From the NCBI GenBank assembly GCA_025923195.1, contig JAICGJ010000005.1:1-64000 (forward strand): DNA of 64,000 bases. The letters run 5' to 3'. Source of the DNA: Chryseolinea sp. (lineage in GTDB: Bacteria > Bacteroidota > Bacteroidia > Cytophagales > Cyclobacteriaceae). How positions within the stretch are numbered: the first letter of the stretch is position 1; each line of letters starts with the position of its first letter. Made by a program: the position numbers and the translations under genes. Of the stretch, positions 55,806 through 64,000 are shown one piece after another. The notes under the pieces were generated by a model. That model was not told the DNA's origin. It worked only from the letters and a program-made list of their open reading frames with translations, and made no database searches.

Positions 55806-56993
55806 ATGGCTAAAGAAACATTCGATCGTTCTAAACCACACGTAAACGTTGGTACCATAGGTCACGTTGACCACGGTAAAACCACACTTACCGCTGCAAT
55901 CACAAAAGTTCTTTCATCTAAGGGACTTGCTGCAATGCGCGATTTCTCTTCAATCGACAATGCTCCTGAAGAAAAGGAAAGAGGTATTACCATCAATACT
56001 TCGCACGTTGAGTACGCGACAGACAAAAGGCACTACGCGCACGTAGATTGTCCAGGCCACGCTGACTATGTGAAGAACATGGTAACGGGAGCCGCTCAGA
56101 TGGATGGTGCTATTTTGGTGGTGGCGGCAACCGATGGTCCTATGCCTCAAACTCGCGAGCACATTCTTCTGGCTCGTCAGGTAGGTGTGCCTGCACTCGT
56201 CGTGTTTATGAACAAGGTTGATTTGGTTGACGATGCCGAATTGCTGGATCTTGTTGAAATGGAAGTCCGCGAACTTATGTCGACTTATAGTTTCCCTGGC
56301 GATACAATGCCAGTGATCCGGGGTTCCGCTTTGGGGGCACTTAATGGTGAGCCTAAATGGGTAGAAAAAGTAGAAGAATTGATGAAGGCTGTTGATGAGC
56401 ATATTCCTCTTCCGGTTCGTTTGATCGACAAAGATTTTCTGATGCCGGTTGAAGACGTATTTTCAATCACAGGTCGTGGAACTGTGGCTACAGGCCGTAT
56501 CGAGCGCGGTGTTATCAAGACAGGCGATCCTGTTCAGATTTTGGGTATGGGCGCTGAAAACCTGACGTCGACGATCACTGGAGTTGAAATGTTCCGCAAA
56601 ATCCTCGACAGAGGAGAAGCTGGCGATAACGTTGGGCTTTTGTTGCGCGGTATTGAAAAAGAGCAAATCAAGAGAGGTATGGTTATCTGCAAACCAGGCT
56701 CTGTAACTCCTCACGCAAAATTTAAGGCAGAAGTCTACGTCCTTTCAAAGGAAGAGGGTGGTCGTCACACTCCTTTCTTTAATAAATATCGTCCTCAATT
56801 CTATTTCCGCACCACGGATGTTACCGGCGAGGTAATGCTTCCAGCAGGAGTAGAAATGGTAATGCCTGGAGATAACATCTCCATTGAGGTCCAACTGATC
56901 AATAAGATCGCCATGGAAAAAGGACTCCGTTTCGCTATCCGTGAGGGCGGCAGAACTGTGGGGTCTGGTCAGGTGACTGAGATCTTAGATTAA
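55806..56993 (+). CDS. tuf: Elongation factor Tu
   Basis: Delivers aminoacyl-tRNA to the ribosome with GTP. 395 residues. Motifs: P-loop [12 protein letters not shown], the switch regions with [12 protein letters not shown] and [11 protein letters not shown], the [10 protein letters not shown] specificity motif, and the C-terminal domain ending [13 protein letters not shown] at 55806. It follows tRNA-Thr by 169 bases and precedes tRNA-Trp, the arrangement known from tufB clusters. The remnant tRNA and palindrome lie in its leader. Confidence 0.98.
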   Translation: MAKETFDRSKPHVNVGTIGHVDHGKTTLTAAITKVLSSKGLAAMRDFSSIDNAPEEKERGITINTSHVEYATDKRHYAHVDCPGHADYVKNMVTGAAQMDGAILVVAATDGPMPQTREHILLARQVGVPALVVFMNKVDLVDDAELLDLVEMEVRELMSTYSFPGDTMPVIRGSALGALNGEPKWVEKVEELMKAVDEHIPLPVRLIDKDFLMPVEDVFSITGRGTVATGRIERGVIKTGDPVQILGMGAENLTSTITGVEMFRKILDRGEAGDNVGLLLRGIEKEQIKRGMVICKPGSVTPHAKFKAEVYVLSKEEGGRHTPFFNKYRPQFYFRTTDVTGEVMLPAGVEMVMPGDNISIEVQLINKIAMEKGLRFAIREGGRTVGSGQVTEILD

Positions 56994-57015
56994 GCTATAA
57001 GCAAAAAAGTAGAAG

Positions 57016-57051
57016 GCAGAAGGTTGAATGTATTTTCACTTTCTGCTTTTT
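57016..57051 (+). terminator. Probable terminator after tuf
   Basis: GCAGAAGGT at 57016-57024 pairs with ACTTTCTGC at 57038-57046 (one G-T pair) across a 13-base loop, followed by TTTTTA. It stands 22 bases after the tuf stop. Further along, a T-rich stretch (57105-57165) has related CTTTTT units. Confidence 0.65.
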
Positions 57052-57150
57052 AGTTGGAACTTGGCCGGAACAGCCTGGTATAAATTTCCTTTAGGGGTCA
57101 AAAACTTTTAGCTTTTTGCTTCCCGCTTTTTACTTTCTAGCTTTTTCTTC

Positions 57151-57158
57151 TACCTTTG
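57151..57158 (+). promoter_or_regulatory. Likely -7 element for tRNA-Trp/secE operon
   Basis: TACCTTTG matches TAnnTTTG. The -33 region at about 57127-57131 is TTTTT, not a full TTTG match. Transcription would begin about 150 bases before tRNA-Trp. Confidence 0.5.
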
Positions 57159-57313
57159 CAGTCCTTTTGGGCTGAGGGTATCGGGTGCGGCTCAAAAGGA
57201 TTGAGTAGGCGCACAAAAACGTTATATAAAAGGTTCAAACTCAGCCCGGCACATGTTGGGGGGTGGAAGCAGCTGGGGATCAGCTTCGAAACCGGGGGAA
57301 ACCGAAAAAATAA

Positions 57314-57386
57314 ACGGGTGTAGCTCAATTGGTAGAGTAGCGGTCTCCAAAACCGTTGGCTGGGAGTTCGAGTCTCTCCACCCGTG
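57314..57386 (+). tRNA. tRNA-Trp (anticodon CCA)
   Basis: 73 bases. Acceptor ACGGGTG pairs with CACCCGT (57379-57385). Anticodon CCA lies in CGGTCTCCAAAACCG, T arm GGAGTTCGAGTCTC. CCA end not encoded. It sits between tuf and secE as in many Bacteroidota. Confidence 0.96.
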
Positions 57387-57435
57387 CTTTGAAAGAGTAT
57401 ATTAATAAGGTATGGCTGGGGCTGTCAGCAGATTG

Positions 57436-57455
57436 GTTCGAGTCGCCTCCCGTGC
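57436..57455 (+). pseudogene. Short 3' remnant of a tRNA-Trp-like sequence
   Basis: GTTCGAGTC then, after GCCT, CCCGTGC: this matches the T arm and acceptor end of the adjacent tRNA-Trp, with a 2-base deletion and a mismatched junction. There is no intact D arm or anticodon stem. Confidence 0.55.
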
Positions 57456-57475
57456 AAATCCTAGAATGTAACTGA

Positions 57476-57667
57476 ATGGATAAGATTAAAACCTATATCG
57501 GAGAGTCGTGGGACGAGATCAAGAATAAGGTCACTTGGTCGAAGTATAACGAGTTGCAGGGTAGCGCTATTCTGGTTTTGGTAGCGTCTGCCATTTTTGC
57601 GGTTGTAATAGGTGCGATTGATTGGGTTTTCAAGACCGGTATTGGGTGGTTTTACAGTGAATTTTAA
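57476..57667 (+). CDS. secE: Preprotein translocase subunit SecE
   Basis: A 63-residue essential subunit of the SecYEG channel. One amphipathic N-terminal helix (DKIKTYIGESWDEIKNKVTW) is followed by a transmembrane helix (GSAILVLVASAIFAVVIGAI), as in short bacterial SecE. Start ATG 57476. The stop overlaps the nusG start by one base (TAATG), so the two are translationally coupled. Confidence 0.96.
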   Translation: MDKIKTYIGESWDEIKNKVTWSKYNELQGSAILVLVASAIFAVVIGAIDWVFKTGIGWFYSEF

Positions 57668-58236
57668 TGCAGAAGGTAATGGCCGAACTGAAATGGTATG
57701 TTCTCAGGGTCGTCAGTGGCCAGGAAAAGAAGGTTAAGTCCTACTTGGAAACTGAGATCGAGCGGTCAAAGCTTACGGATTTTATACCCCAAGTTTTGAT
57801 CCCTTCTGAAAAAGTATATGAAATGAGAAACGGTAAGAAGCGTGTACGTGAGCGCAACTTCTTCCCGGGTTATGTTCTTATTTCCGCCGATCTCTCCAAT
57901 GGAGAGGCTTATCACGCTGTGAATAGTATTCCTGGCGTGATCGGGTTTCTCGGCAACAACGGCACCGGGGCTTCCAAGGATCCAGTTCCTCTTCGTCAAT
58001 CAGAGGTCAACAGGATTCTCGGTAAAGTTGATGAGATTGATGAATTCGAGGAAAAGCTCGATACACCATTTATTAAAGGTGAGTCTGTCAAAGTAATGGA
58101 TGGTCCATTCAGCGGATTTACCGGGACTGTTGAGGAGATTTTTGAAGACAAGAAGAAACTCAATGTTATGGTGAAAATTTTCGGCCGTAACACGCCGGTG
58201 GAATTAAGTTATATGCAGGTTGAAAAGCTAGATTAA
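57667..58236 (+). CDS. nusG: Transcription termination/antitermination protein NusG
   Basis: Binds RNA polymerase and couples it to Rho or the ribosome. 189 residues with the NGN domain ([35 protein letters not shown]) and a C-terminal KOW domain ([20 protein letters not shown]). Start ATG 57667; a second ATG at 57682 (MAELKWYV) is possible and closer to the family's usual beginning, but the TAATG overlap favours the first. It is followed after 7 bases by rplK. Confidence 0.96.
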   Translation: MQKVMAELKWYVLRVVSGQEKKVKSYLETEIERSKLTDFIPQVLIPSEKVYEMRNGKKRVRERNFFPGYVLISADLSNGEAYHAVNSIPGVIGFLGNNGTGASKDPVPLRQSEVNRILGKVDEIDEFEEKLDTPFIKGESVKVMDGPFSGFTGTVEEIFEDKKKLNVMVKIFGRNTPVELSYMQVEKLD

Positions 58237-58243
58237 GATAACT

Positions 58244-58687
58244 ATGGCAAAACAAGTAACAGGTTATCTGAAATTACAGGTAAAAGGGAATCAGGCAAAT
58301 CCAGCTCCCCCCATAGGTCCTGCGTTGGGTAGCAAAGGTCTCAACATCATGGACTTTTGCAAACAATTTAATGCCCGTACGCAGGATAAGCAAGGTCAGG
58401 TTTTGCCCGTTTTGATTACTATATATAATGATAAGTCATTTGATTTTGTAATTAAGACACCGCCAGCTGCTGTGTTAATTTTAGATGCTGCTAAGAAGCA
58501 AAAAGGGTCTGCGGAACCAAACCGTACGAAGGTTGGATCAATCACATGGGCTCAAGTCAAGACAATTGCAGAAACAAAAATGCCTGATCTGAACGCATTC
58601 AAAGTTGAATCAGCGATGAAGATGGTAGCGGGCACTGCAAGAAGTCTAGGTATAACAGTTTCAGGAAATCCCCCTTGGGAAAAATAA
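58244..58687 (+). CDS. rplK: 50S ribosomal protein L11
   Basis: Builds the GTPase-associated centre with 23S rRNA. 147 residues. The N-terminus [20 protein letters not shown] with [20 protein letters not shown] and the C-terminal [13 protein letters not shown] match the family. ATG 58244. 9 bases separate it from rplA. Confidence 0.98.
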   Translation: MAKQVTGYLKLQVKGNQANPAPPIGPALGSKGLNIMDFCKQFNARTQDKQGQVLPVLITIYNDKSFDFVIKTPPAAVLILDAAKKQKGSAEPNRTKVGSITWAQVKTIAETKMPDLNAFKVESAMKMVAGTARSLGITVSGNPPWEK

Positions 58688-58696
58688 TTAAAAGCG

Positions 58697-59395
58697 ATGG
58701 CGAAAATTTCTAAGAACAGAAAGACAGTCCTTGCGAAATACAGCCCTGAGAAGGAGTATTCCCTGCAAGATGCATCCAAGCTATTGAAGGAAATCACCTT
58801 TACAAAGTTTGATGCTTCCGTAGATATCGACATTCGTTTGGGTGTCGATCCAAAAAAATCGGATCAAATGGTGAGAGGTGTAGTTGCATTGCCTCATGGC
58901 ATTGGTAAGATGGTTCGCGTACTTGTTCTATGCACGCCTGATAAAGTTCAGGAAGCAAAGGATGCAGGGGCGGAGCATGCAGGTCTGGATGAGTTTATCC
59001 AAAAAATTGAAGGTGGATGGACGGACGTGGATGTAATCATCTGTACCCCTACCGTTATGGCGAAGGTTGGTAAACTGGGTAAAATCCTTGGACCACGTGG
59101 CCTTATGCCAAATCCTAAGTCAGGAACTGTTACGCTTGAAGTCGGGAAGGCCGTCAAAGAAGTTAAGGCCGGTAAGATCGACTTCAAAATTGATAAACAA
59201 GGGATTATTCATTGTAGTGTTGGAAAAGCTTCCTTCTCGGCTGACAAGATCCGGGACAACGCTGCCGAAATGATAAATGTTGTGGCAAAACTGAAGCCGG
59301 CCTCTGCGAAAGGTACCTATTTTCAAAGTATTACCTTGTCGACAACGATGAGCCCTGGTATTGCAATAGATACTAATTCAGTTGCTGGTGTTTAA
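58697..59395 (+). CDS. rplA: 50S ribosomal protein L1
   Basis: L1-stalk protein, 232 residues. Motifs: [40 protein letters not shown] and [23 protein letters not shown] 58697. L1 often represses its own operon by binding mRNA; no obvious target is seen in the 9-base gap before it. rplJ follows after 11 bases. Confidence 0.98.
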   Translation: MAKISKNRKTVLAKYSPEKEYSLQDASKLLKEITFTKFDASVDIDIRLGVDPKKSDQMVRGVVALPHGIGKMVRVLVLCTPDKVQEAKDAGAEHAGLDEFIQKIEGGWTDVDVIICTPTVMAKVGKLGKILGPRGLMPNPKSGTVTLEVGKAVKEVKAGKIDFKIDKQGIIHCSVGKASFSADKIRDNAAEMINVVAKLKPASAKGTYFQSITLSTTMSPGIAIDTNSVAGV

Positions 59396-59406
59396 GAATT
59401 AATGAC

Positions 59407-59940
59407 ATGACCAGAGAAGAAAAATCACAGATAATAGACGAGCTTTCAGCCAAGTTTGCTGAAAACACTCACTTCTATATTACGGATGCTACCGGCTTTA
59501 CCGTCGAGCAGGTTAATAATTTCAGGCGGTTGTGCTTCAAGGGCGGCGTTGAATATCGTGTTTATAAGAACACACTTATTCGCAAGGCACTCGAAAAACG
59601 CGAGGGCATTGATTACGCTCCATTGTTCAAGACGTTGCATGGCTTCTCAGGCGTAATGTTCTCTAAGGAAGTTGGTAATGCGCCGGCAAGGATTATCCAG
59701 GAATTTCGCAAGAAACTGGACGGCAAACCGGTCTTGAAAGCTGCTTCTATTGACTCGGACCTATTTATAGGAGATGAGAATGTAAAATTGCTCAGCGAGC
59801 TCAAATCGAAGAATGAGCTCATTGGAGAAGTTATTTCATTGCTTCAATCACCTGCTAAAAATGTAATCTCTGCGCTTCTGAGCGGAAAGAATACAATTGC
59901 TGGATTGGTTAAAGCGTTGGAAGAACGCGAAACAAAATAA
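59407..59940 (+). CDS. rplJ: 50S ribosomal protein L10
   Basis: Stalk base that carries the L7/L12 dimers. 177 residues: REEKSQIIDELSAKFAENTH, the GVEYRVYKNTLIRKALE segment and the C-terminal helix for L12 binding (KNVISALLSGKNTIAGLVKA). ATG 59407. Only 11 bases lie between rplA and rplJ, so there is no room for the usual L10 leader there. Confidence 0.97.
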   Translation: MTREEKSQIIDELSAKFAENTHFYITDATGFTVEQVNNFRRLCFKGGVEYRVYKNTLIRKALEKREGIDYAPLFKTLHGFSGVMFSKEVGNAPARIIQEFRKKLDGKPVLKAASIDSDLFIGDENVKLLSELKSKNELIGEVISLLQSPAKNVISALLSGKNTIAGLVKALEERETK

Positions 59941-59976
59941 TTATTGAAAAAAGAATTTAATTAAACTTTACTAAAA

Positions 59977-60360
59977 ATGGCCGACATCAAAGCACTCGGA
60001 GATCAACTCGTTGAACTCACTGTTAAAGAGGTAAATGAATTAGCTACCTACCTGAAAGAAACACATGGTATTGAACCAGCTGCTGCTGCTGTGGTTGCGG
60101 GACCCGCCTCAGGTGGTGCAGGCGGTGGTGCTGCCGCTGCTGCTGAAAAAACTAATTTCGATGTAGTATTAAAAGCTCCAGGCGCTAACAAACTTCAAAT
60201 TGTGAAGTTAGTGAAAGAACTTACCGGACTTGGCTTGAAGGAAGCTAAAGACCTGGTAGACGGTGCTCCAAAAACTATCAAGGAAGGCTTACCAAAAGAC
60301 GAAGCAGAAAATCTTAAAAAACAACTTTCTGAAGCAGGCGCTGAAGTTGAGTTAAAATAA
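59977..60360 (+). CDS. rplL: 50S ribosomal protein L7/L12
   Basis: Multicopy stalk protein that recruits GTPase factors. 127 residues: N-terminal dimerisation domain ([20 protein letters not shown]), an Ala/Gly hinge ([20 protein letters not shown]) and the C-terminal domain ([38 protein letters not shown]). ATG 59977, 36 bases after rplJ. It precedes rpoB by 162 bases. Confidence 0.98.
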   Translation: MADIKALGDQLVELTVKEVNELATYLKETHGIEPAAAAVVAGPASGGAGGGAAAAAEKTNFDVVLKAPGANKLQIVKLVKELTGLGLKEAKDLVDGAPKTIKEGLPKDEAENLKKQLSEAGAEVELK

Positions 60361-60380
60361 CCTTCTGAATGACGAAGGGC

Positions 60381-60445
60381 TCCGTCTAACAATATTCGGT
60401 TAGACCCCGTAGCTGTTCCGGTTGGCATCGGACGCAGCGGGGTCT
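60381..60445 (+). other. Structured rplL-rpoB intergenic RNA (possible attenuator or processing site)
   Basis: Inside the 162-base gap: TCTAAC (60385-60390) pairs with GTTAGA (60399-60404), and AGACCCCG (60402-60409) pairs with CGGGGTCT (60438-60445), with TCCG/CGGA inside it. The two hairpins share 60402-60404 and may compete. A partial T-rich tail (ATTGCTATTTG) follows. In other bacteria this gap holds an attenuator and an RNase III site. Confidence 0.6.
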
Positions 60446-60522
60446 ATTGCTATTTGTACCCTGCAATTAATTTTTCACTTGTTCTCCGTCTAGGATCTTA
60501 GAACTTTAAACGTTAAAACACC

Positions 60523-63500
60523 TTGGCAAAGAAGACTATAAACGGTAGAATCGATTTCTCTCAAAGCGAGAGAGTCCTTGACTATCCTGATTTTCTGGAT
60601 CTTCAACTCCAGTCTTTCAAAGATTTTTTACAAATCGAAACACCAGCCGAAAAAAGGCAGAATGAAGGTCTTTATAAGGTTTTTGCTGAAAACTTTCCCA
60701 TCAGCGATTCCCGTGAAAACTTTGTGCTGGAATTCGTGGACTATACCATTGATCCTCCTAAGTACAACGTCGATGAGTGTATCGACCGCGGATTGACATT
60801 CTCTGTCCCGTTAAAGGCAAAGCTCAGGCTCACCTGCAACGACGAGGATAACGAAGACTTCCAAACCATTGAACAGGAGGTTTTCCTCGGCAATATCCCC
60901 TACATGACAGAGAAAGGTTCGTTCGTGATCAATGGCGCAGAACGGGTAATCGTTTCACAATTGCATCGCTCGCCAGGAGTGTTCTTCGCGATGAGCAAAC
61001 ACACGAATGGTACGAAACTGTATTCGGCACGTATCATTCCGTTCAAAGGCTCATGGATTGAATTCGCTACTGATGTGAATGCGGTAATGTATGCTTATAT
61101 CGACCGGAAGAAGAAATTCCCTGTAACGACCTTGTTACGCGCAATCGGTTATGGCTCAGATAAAGATATCCTCGACCTGTTTGGCCTGTCTGAAGAAGTT
61201 GAGGCTACCAAGAGCACACTAAAGAAAGTTGTAGACCGGAAACTTGCCGCTCGGGTTCTGAAGACCTGGACCGAAGACTTCGTAGATGAGGATACCGGCG
61301 AAGTAGTTTCTATAGACCGAAACGAAGTGTTGCTGGAACGTGATCATACAATCACATCAGAAGATGTCGAAGTGATCCTGGATTCCGGAGTGAAATCCAT
61401 TATCCTGCATCGGGATGATATTAACATTGCCGATTATCATATCATATTCAATACGCTGGCAAAAGATACCTCAAATTCCGAAAAGGAGGCCGTTGAGTAT
61501 ATCTACCGACAACTCAGAAATACAGAGGCCCCTGATGAACAAACGGCGCGTGATATTATCCAAAGCCTTTTCTTTAGTGAAAAACGCTATGACCTTGGAG
61601 AGGTTGGCCGCTATAGAATAAACAAGAAGCTTGGCCTTGACCTTAGCTTCGACCATCGTGTGCTAACAAAGGATGACATTATCCTGATCGTAAAATATCT
61701 GATTGGACTGATCAACTCGAAGGCAGTTGTAGATGATATCGACCACCTGAGCAATAGAAGAGTCAGAACAGTAGGCGAACAGTTGTATTCGCAATTTGGT
61801 GTCGGGTTAGCCCGTATGGCCAGAACTATCAAAGAGAGAATGAACGTACGGGATAATGAAGAATTTAAACCCGTTGATTTGATCAACGCGCGTACACTTT
61901 CTTCGGTTATCAATTCCTTCTTCGGAACCAATCAGCTCTCGCAGTTTATGGACCAAACGAATCCATTGGCGGAGATCACTCATAAAAGAAGGATGTCGGC
62001 ACTCGGGCCCGGGGGTTTATCCCGTGAGCGCGCGGGCTTCGAAGTACGTGACGTTCATTATACTCACTATGGTCGTCTTTGTACCATTGAAACACCTGAG
62101 GGTCCTAACATCGGATTGATTTCTTCACTCTGTGTTCACGCCAAAGTGAATAAGATGGGATTCATAGAAACGCCTTACCGCAGAGTTGAAAATGGCAAAG
62201 TGAAAACGAAGGATCAGGTAATATTCCTTACGGCCGAAGAAGAAGATACACATTACATAGCACAGGCAAAAGTTGCTTTAAAACCGAGCGGCGAATTCGT
62301 GGACGAAAAGATCAAAGCCCGTTTTGAAGGAGACTTCCCCGTGATAGAACCGAAGGATCTTAAATACATGGACATTGCTCCCAACCAGATCGTTTCGGTT
62401 GCTGCATCCATGATTCCATTCCTCGAACATGACGATGCAAACCGCGCCCTAATGGGATCCAACATGCAGCGTCAGGCTGTACCACTGATCAGGCCTGAAG
62501 CTCCGATCGTAGGCACCGGTCTTGAAGGCCGAGTCGCACTTGATTCGCGAGCGCTAATTCTCGCTGAAGGCAATGGTACTGTTGAGTTCGTTGACGCTAA
62601 GAAGATCACCATTAAATACGAGGTGTCTGAAGAGCAACAGCTGACAAGCTTTGAAGATGAGTTCAGAACCTATAACCTGATCAAGTTCAGAAGAACCAAT
62701 CAGGATACTTGCATCAACCTTACGCCGCTTGTTATGAAGGGCGACAAGGTTGTGAAAGGCCAACCGTTGTGCCAGGGTTATGCAACAGAAAACGGAGAAC
62801 TTGCGCTTGGACGCAACTTGCTGGTCGCATACATGCCATGGCAGGGATACAACTTCGAGGACGCAATCGTAATTTCTGAGCGCGTAGTCCGCGACGATGT
62901 TTATACTTCCATTCACATTGAAGAGTTTGAACTGGAAGTCCGCGATACAAAACGCGGCGAAGAAGAGTTGACTTCTGAAATTCCGAATGTAAGCGAAGAA
63001 GCTGTTAAGCACCTTGATGAAAACGGTATCATCCGTATCGGCGCCGAAGTGAGGGAGGGCGATATCCTGATCGGCAAGATCACGCCTAAGGGAGAGACTG
63101 ATCCGACGCCAGAAGAAAAATTGCTCAGAGCAATCTTTGGTGATAAGGCAGGCGACGTGAAGGATGCATCTTTAAAGGCACCTCCATCATTAAAAGGCGT
63201 TGTTATAGAGACTAAGCTGTTCTCACGTCCTAAGCGGGACAAAGATATCCGTACCAAGTCGAAGAAGGAGTTGGATGCACTGAAAAACAAGTACAGCAAA
63301 CAACTTACAGATCTTCGTGAGGAAATGATCAAGAAGCTTACTCATTTGCTGAATGGCAAAACAAGCAGTGGCGTGAAGCACAAATTCGGTGATGAGCTTA
63401 TCACGAAAGGTGTTAAGATTTCGTCGAAGGTTATTGAGAACAATCTCTTCCCGGATAAGAACATTTATCGCGACGAAAGCAATTACAACGTACCGGAAGA

Positions 63501-64000
63501 AGTAAATCTTATTGCTGACGTCAGCCTGGAGAACTGGACCACCGACGACCATACGAATGACCTGGTAAGTCAGACCGTGAAAAATTACTTGCTGAAGCGT
63601 AATACGATCGCCGGTGAATTTAAGCGCGAACGATTTACCCTTGAAGTTGGCGATGAGTTACCCACTGGTATCGTGCAGCTTGCGAAAGTGTATGTTGCCA
63701 AAAAGCGCAAATTAAAGGTTGGTGATAAGATGGCTGGACGACATGGAAACAAAGGCGTCGTTGCCAGAATTGTCCGTGAGGAAGATATGCCATTCCTGGA
63801 AGATGGAACACCTGTTGATATTTGCCTCAACCCGCTGGGCGTTCCCTCGCGTATGAACCTGGGGCAGATTTATGAAACAGTTCTTGCATGGGCAGGACAC
63901 AAACTGCGGAGAAAATATGCAACTCCCATATTCGATGGCGCATCGCTGGATGAAGTGCAAAAAGAACTTGCTGAAGCTGGTTTGCCAGCCTATGGTAGAA
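60523..64000 (+). CDS. rpoB: RNA polymerase beta subunit (cut by the window end)
   Basis: About 1159 codons are visible; the gene continues past base 64000. The TTG at 60523 begins [20 protein letters not shown]. Conserved segments: [20 protein letters not shown], the LHRSPGVFF segment, the rifampicin region ([58 protein letters not shown]), and GWGQ-like [18 protein letters not shown]. The Ser, His and Asp residues in the rifampicin pocket look wild-type. The family call is secure. rpoC should follow outside the window. Confidence 0.98.
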   Translation, partial: MAKKTINGRIDFSQSERVLDYPDFLDLQLQSFKDFLQIETPAEKRQNEGLYKVFAENFPISDSRENFVLEFVDYTIDPPKYNVDECIDRGLTFSVPLKAKLRLTCNDEDNEDFQTIEQEVFLGNIPYMTEKGSFVINGAERVIVSQLHRSPGVFFAMSKHTNGTKLYSARIIPFKGSWIEFATDVNAVMYAYIDRKKKFPVTTLLRAIGYGSDKDILDLFGLSEEVEATKSTLKKVVDRKLAARVLKTWTEDFVDEDTGEVVSIDRNEVLLERDHTITSEDVEVILDSGVKSIILHRDDINIADYHIIFNTLAKDTSNSEKEAVEYIYRQLRNTEAPDEQTARDIIQSLFFSEKRYDLGEVGRYRINKKLGLDLSFDHRVLTKDDIILIVKYLIGLINSKAVVDDIDHLSNRRVRTVGEQLYSQFGVGLARMARTIKERMNVRDNEEFKPVDLINARTLSSVINSFFGTNQLSQFMDQTNPLAEITHKRRMSALGPGGLSRERAGFEVRDVHYTHYGRLCTIETPEGPNIGLISSLCVHAKVNKMGFIETPYRRVENGKVKTKDQVIFLTAEEEDTHYIAQAKVALKPSGEFVDEKIKARFEGDFPVIEPKDLKYMDIAPNQIVSVAASMIPFLEHDDANRALMGSNMQRQAVPLIRPEAPIVGTGLEGRVALDSRALILAEGNGTVEFVDAKKITIKYEVSEEQQLTSFEDEFRTYNLIKFRRTNQDTCINLTPLVMKGDKVVKGQPLCQGYATENGELALGRNLLVAYMPWQGYNFEDAIVISERVVRDDVYTSIHIEEFELEVRDTKRGEEELTSEIPNVSEEAVKHLDENGIIRIGAEVREGDILIGKITPKGETDPTPEEKLLRAIFGDKAGDVKDASLKAPPSLKGVVIETKLFSRPKRDKDIRTKSKKELDALKNKYSKQLTDLREEMIKKLTHLLNGKTSSGVKHKFGDELITKGVKISSKVIENNLFPDKNIYRDESNYNVPEEVNLIADVSLENWTTDDHTNDLVSQTVKNYLLKRNTIAGEFKRERFTLEVGDELPTGIVQLAKVYVAKKRKLKVGDKMAGRHGNKGVVARIVREEDMPFLEDGTPVDICLNPLGVPSRMNLGQIYETVLAWAGHKLRRKYATPIFDGASLDEVQKELAEAGLPAYGR

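Noticed and set aside
60578..60796. Short open frames within the rpoB region
   Set aside because: They are out of frame with the clear rpoB reading frame that begins at 60523.

Overview
The window is chromosomal DNA from a gliding-type member of the Bacteroidota, most likely order Cytophagales. The evidence is the start of the type IX secretion translocon gene sprA next to ruvA and a malic enzyme gene, a secreted protein with a type IX C-terminal sorting domain, Bacteroidota-style promoters (TTTG, about 19 bases, TAnnTTTG), DUF4837, DUF4292, BT_3928 and DUF1599 family genes, an archaeal-type ProRS, and frequent TTG starts. No phage, insertion sequence, CRISPR array or plasmid gene was seen. 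Most genes are core.

Layout. 1-17 kb, mostly minus strand: sprA (partial), ruvA and maeB; an orphan CHASE3 histidine kinase; a DUF4837 lipoprotein; the tight operon tatA-gatA-mltD behind a clear promoter; then an envelope operon (enoyl-CoA hydratase, flippase, sugar nucleotidyltransferase, TPR protein, DUF4292 lipoprotein, EnvC-like M23 protein) whose last four genes overlap. 17-32 kb: a type IX cargo protein, the threonine-degradation pair (SDR-type tdh and kbl, divergent), a WD40-caspase protein, the c-di-AMP cyclase, folP, a DUF1599/BT_3928/aroK operon, an outer-membrane barrel and a Tyr/Asn/Ser-rich secreted protein. 32-38 kb: proS, nfeD-floA, a WG-repeat protein and a metallo-beta-lactamase/rhodanese fusion.

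38.7-44.3 kb is a vitamin B12 locus: a BtuF-like lipoprotein, a cobalamin riboswitch, a TonB-dependent receptor, a DUF5522-DUF71 fusion and meaB. 44.4-47.6 kb carries a stand-alone CHASE2 membrane protein followed by two tandem paralogous secreted proteins with a FecR-like N-terminal part. 47.7-54.9 kb holds central metabolism and replication genes: sucD, icd, ribH, pdhA, recF and a DUF721 gene.

55-64 kb is the ancient block tRNA-Tyr, tRNA-Gly, tRNA-Thr, tuf, tRNA-Trp, secE, nusG, rplK, rplA, rplJ, rplL, rpoB (cut by the window end). Its tRNA spacers are unusual: each is filled with an imperfect inverted repeat, and two contain broken 3' copies of the neighbouring tRNA, one of them split by a perfect palindrome. 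Related inverted repeats occur between floA and the WG-repeat gene and across the DUF1599/BT_3928 junction, where the repeat supplies coding sequence. These elements, the B12 locus and the CHASE2 locus are the parts most worth a second look.
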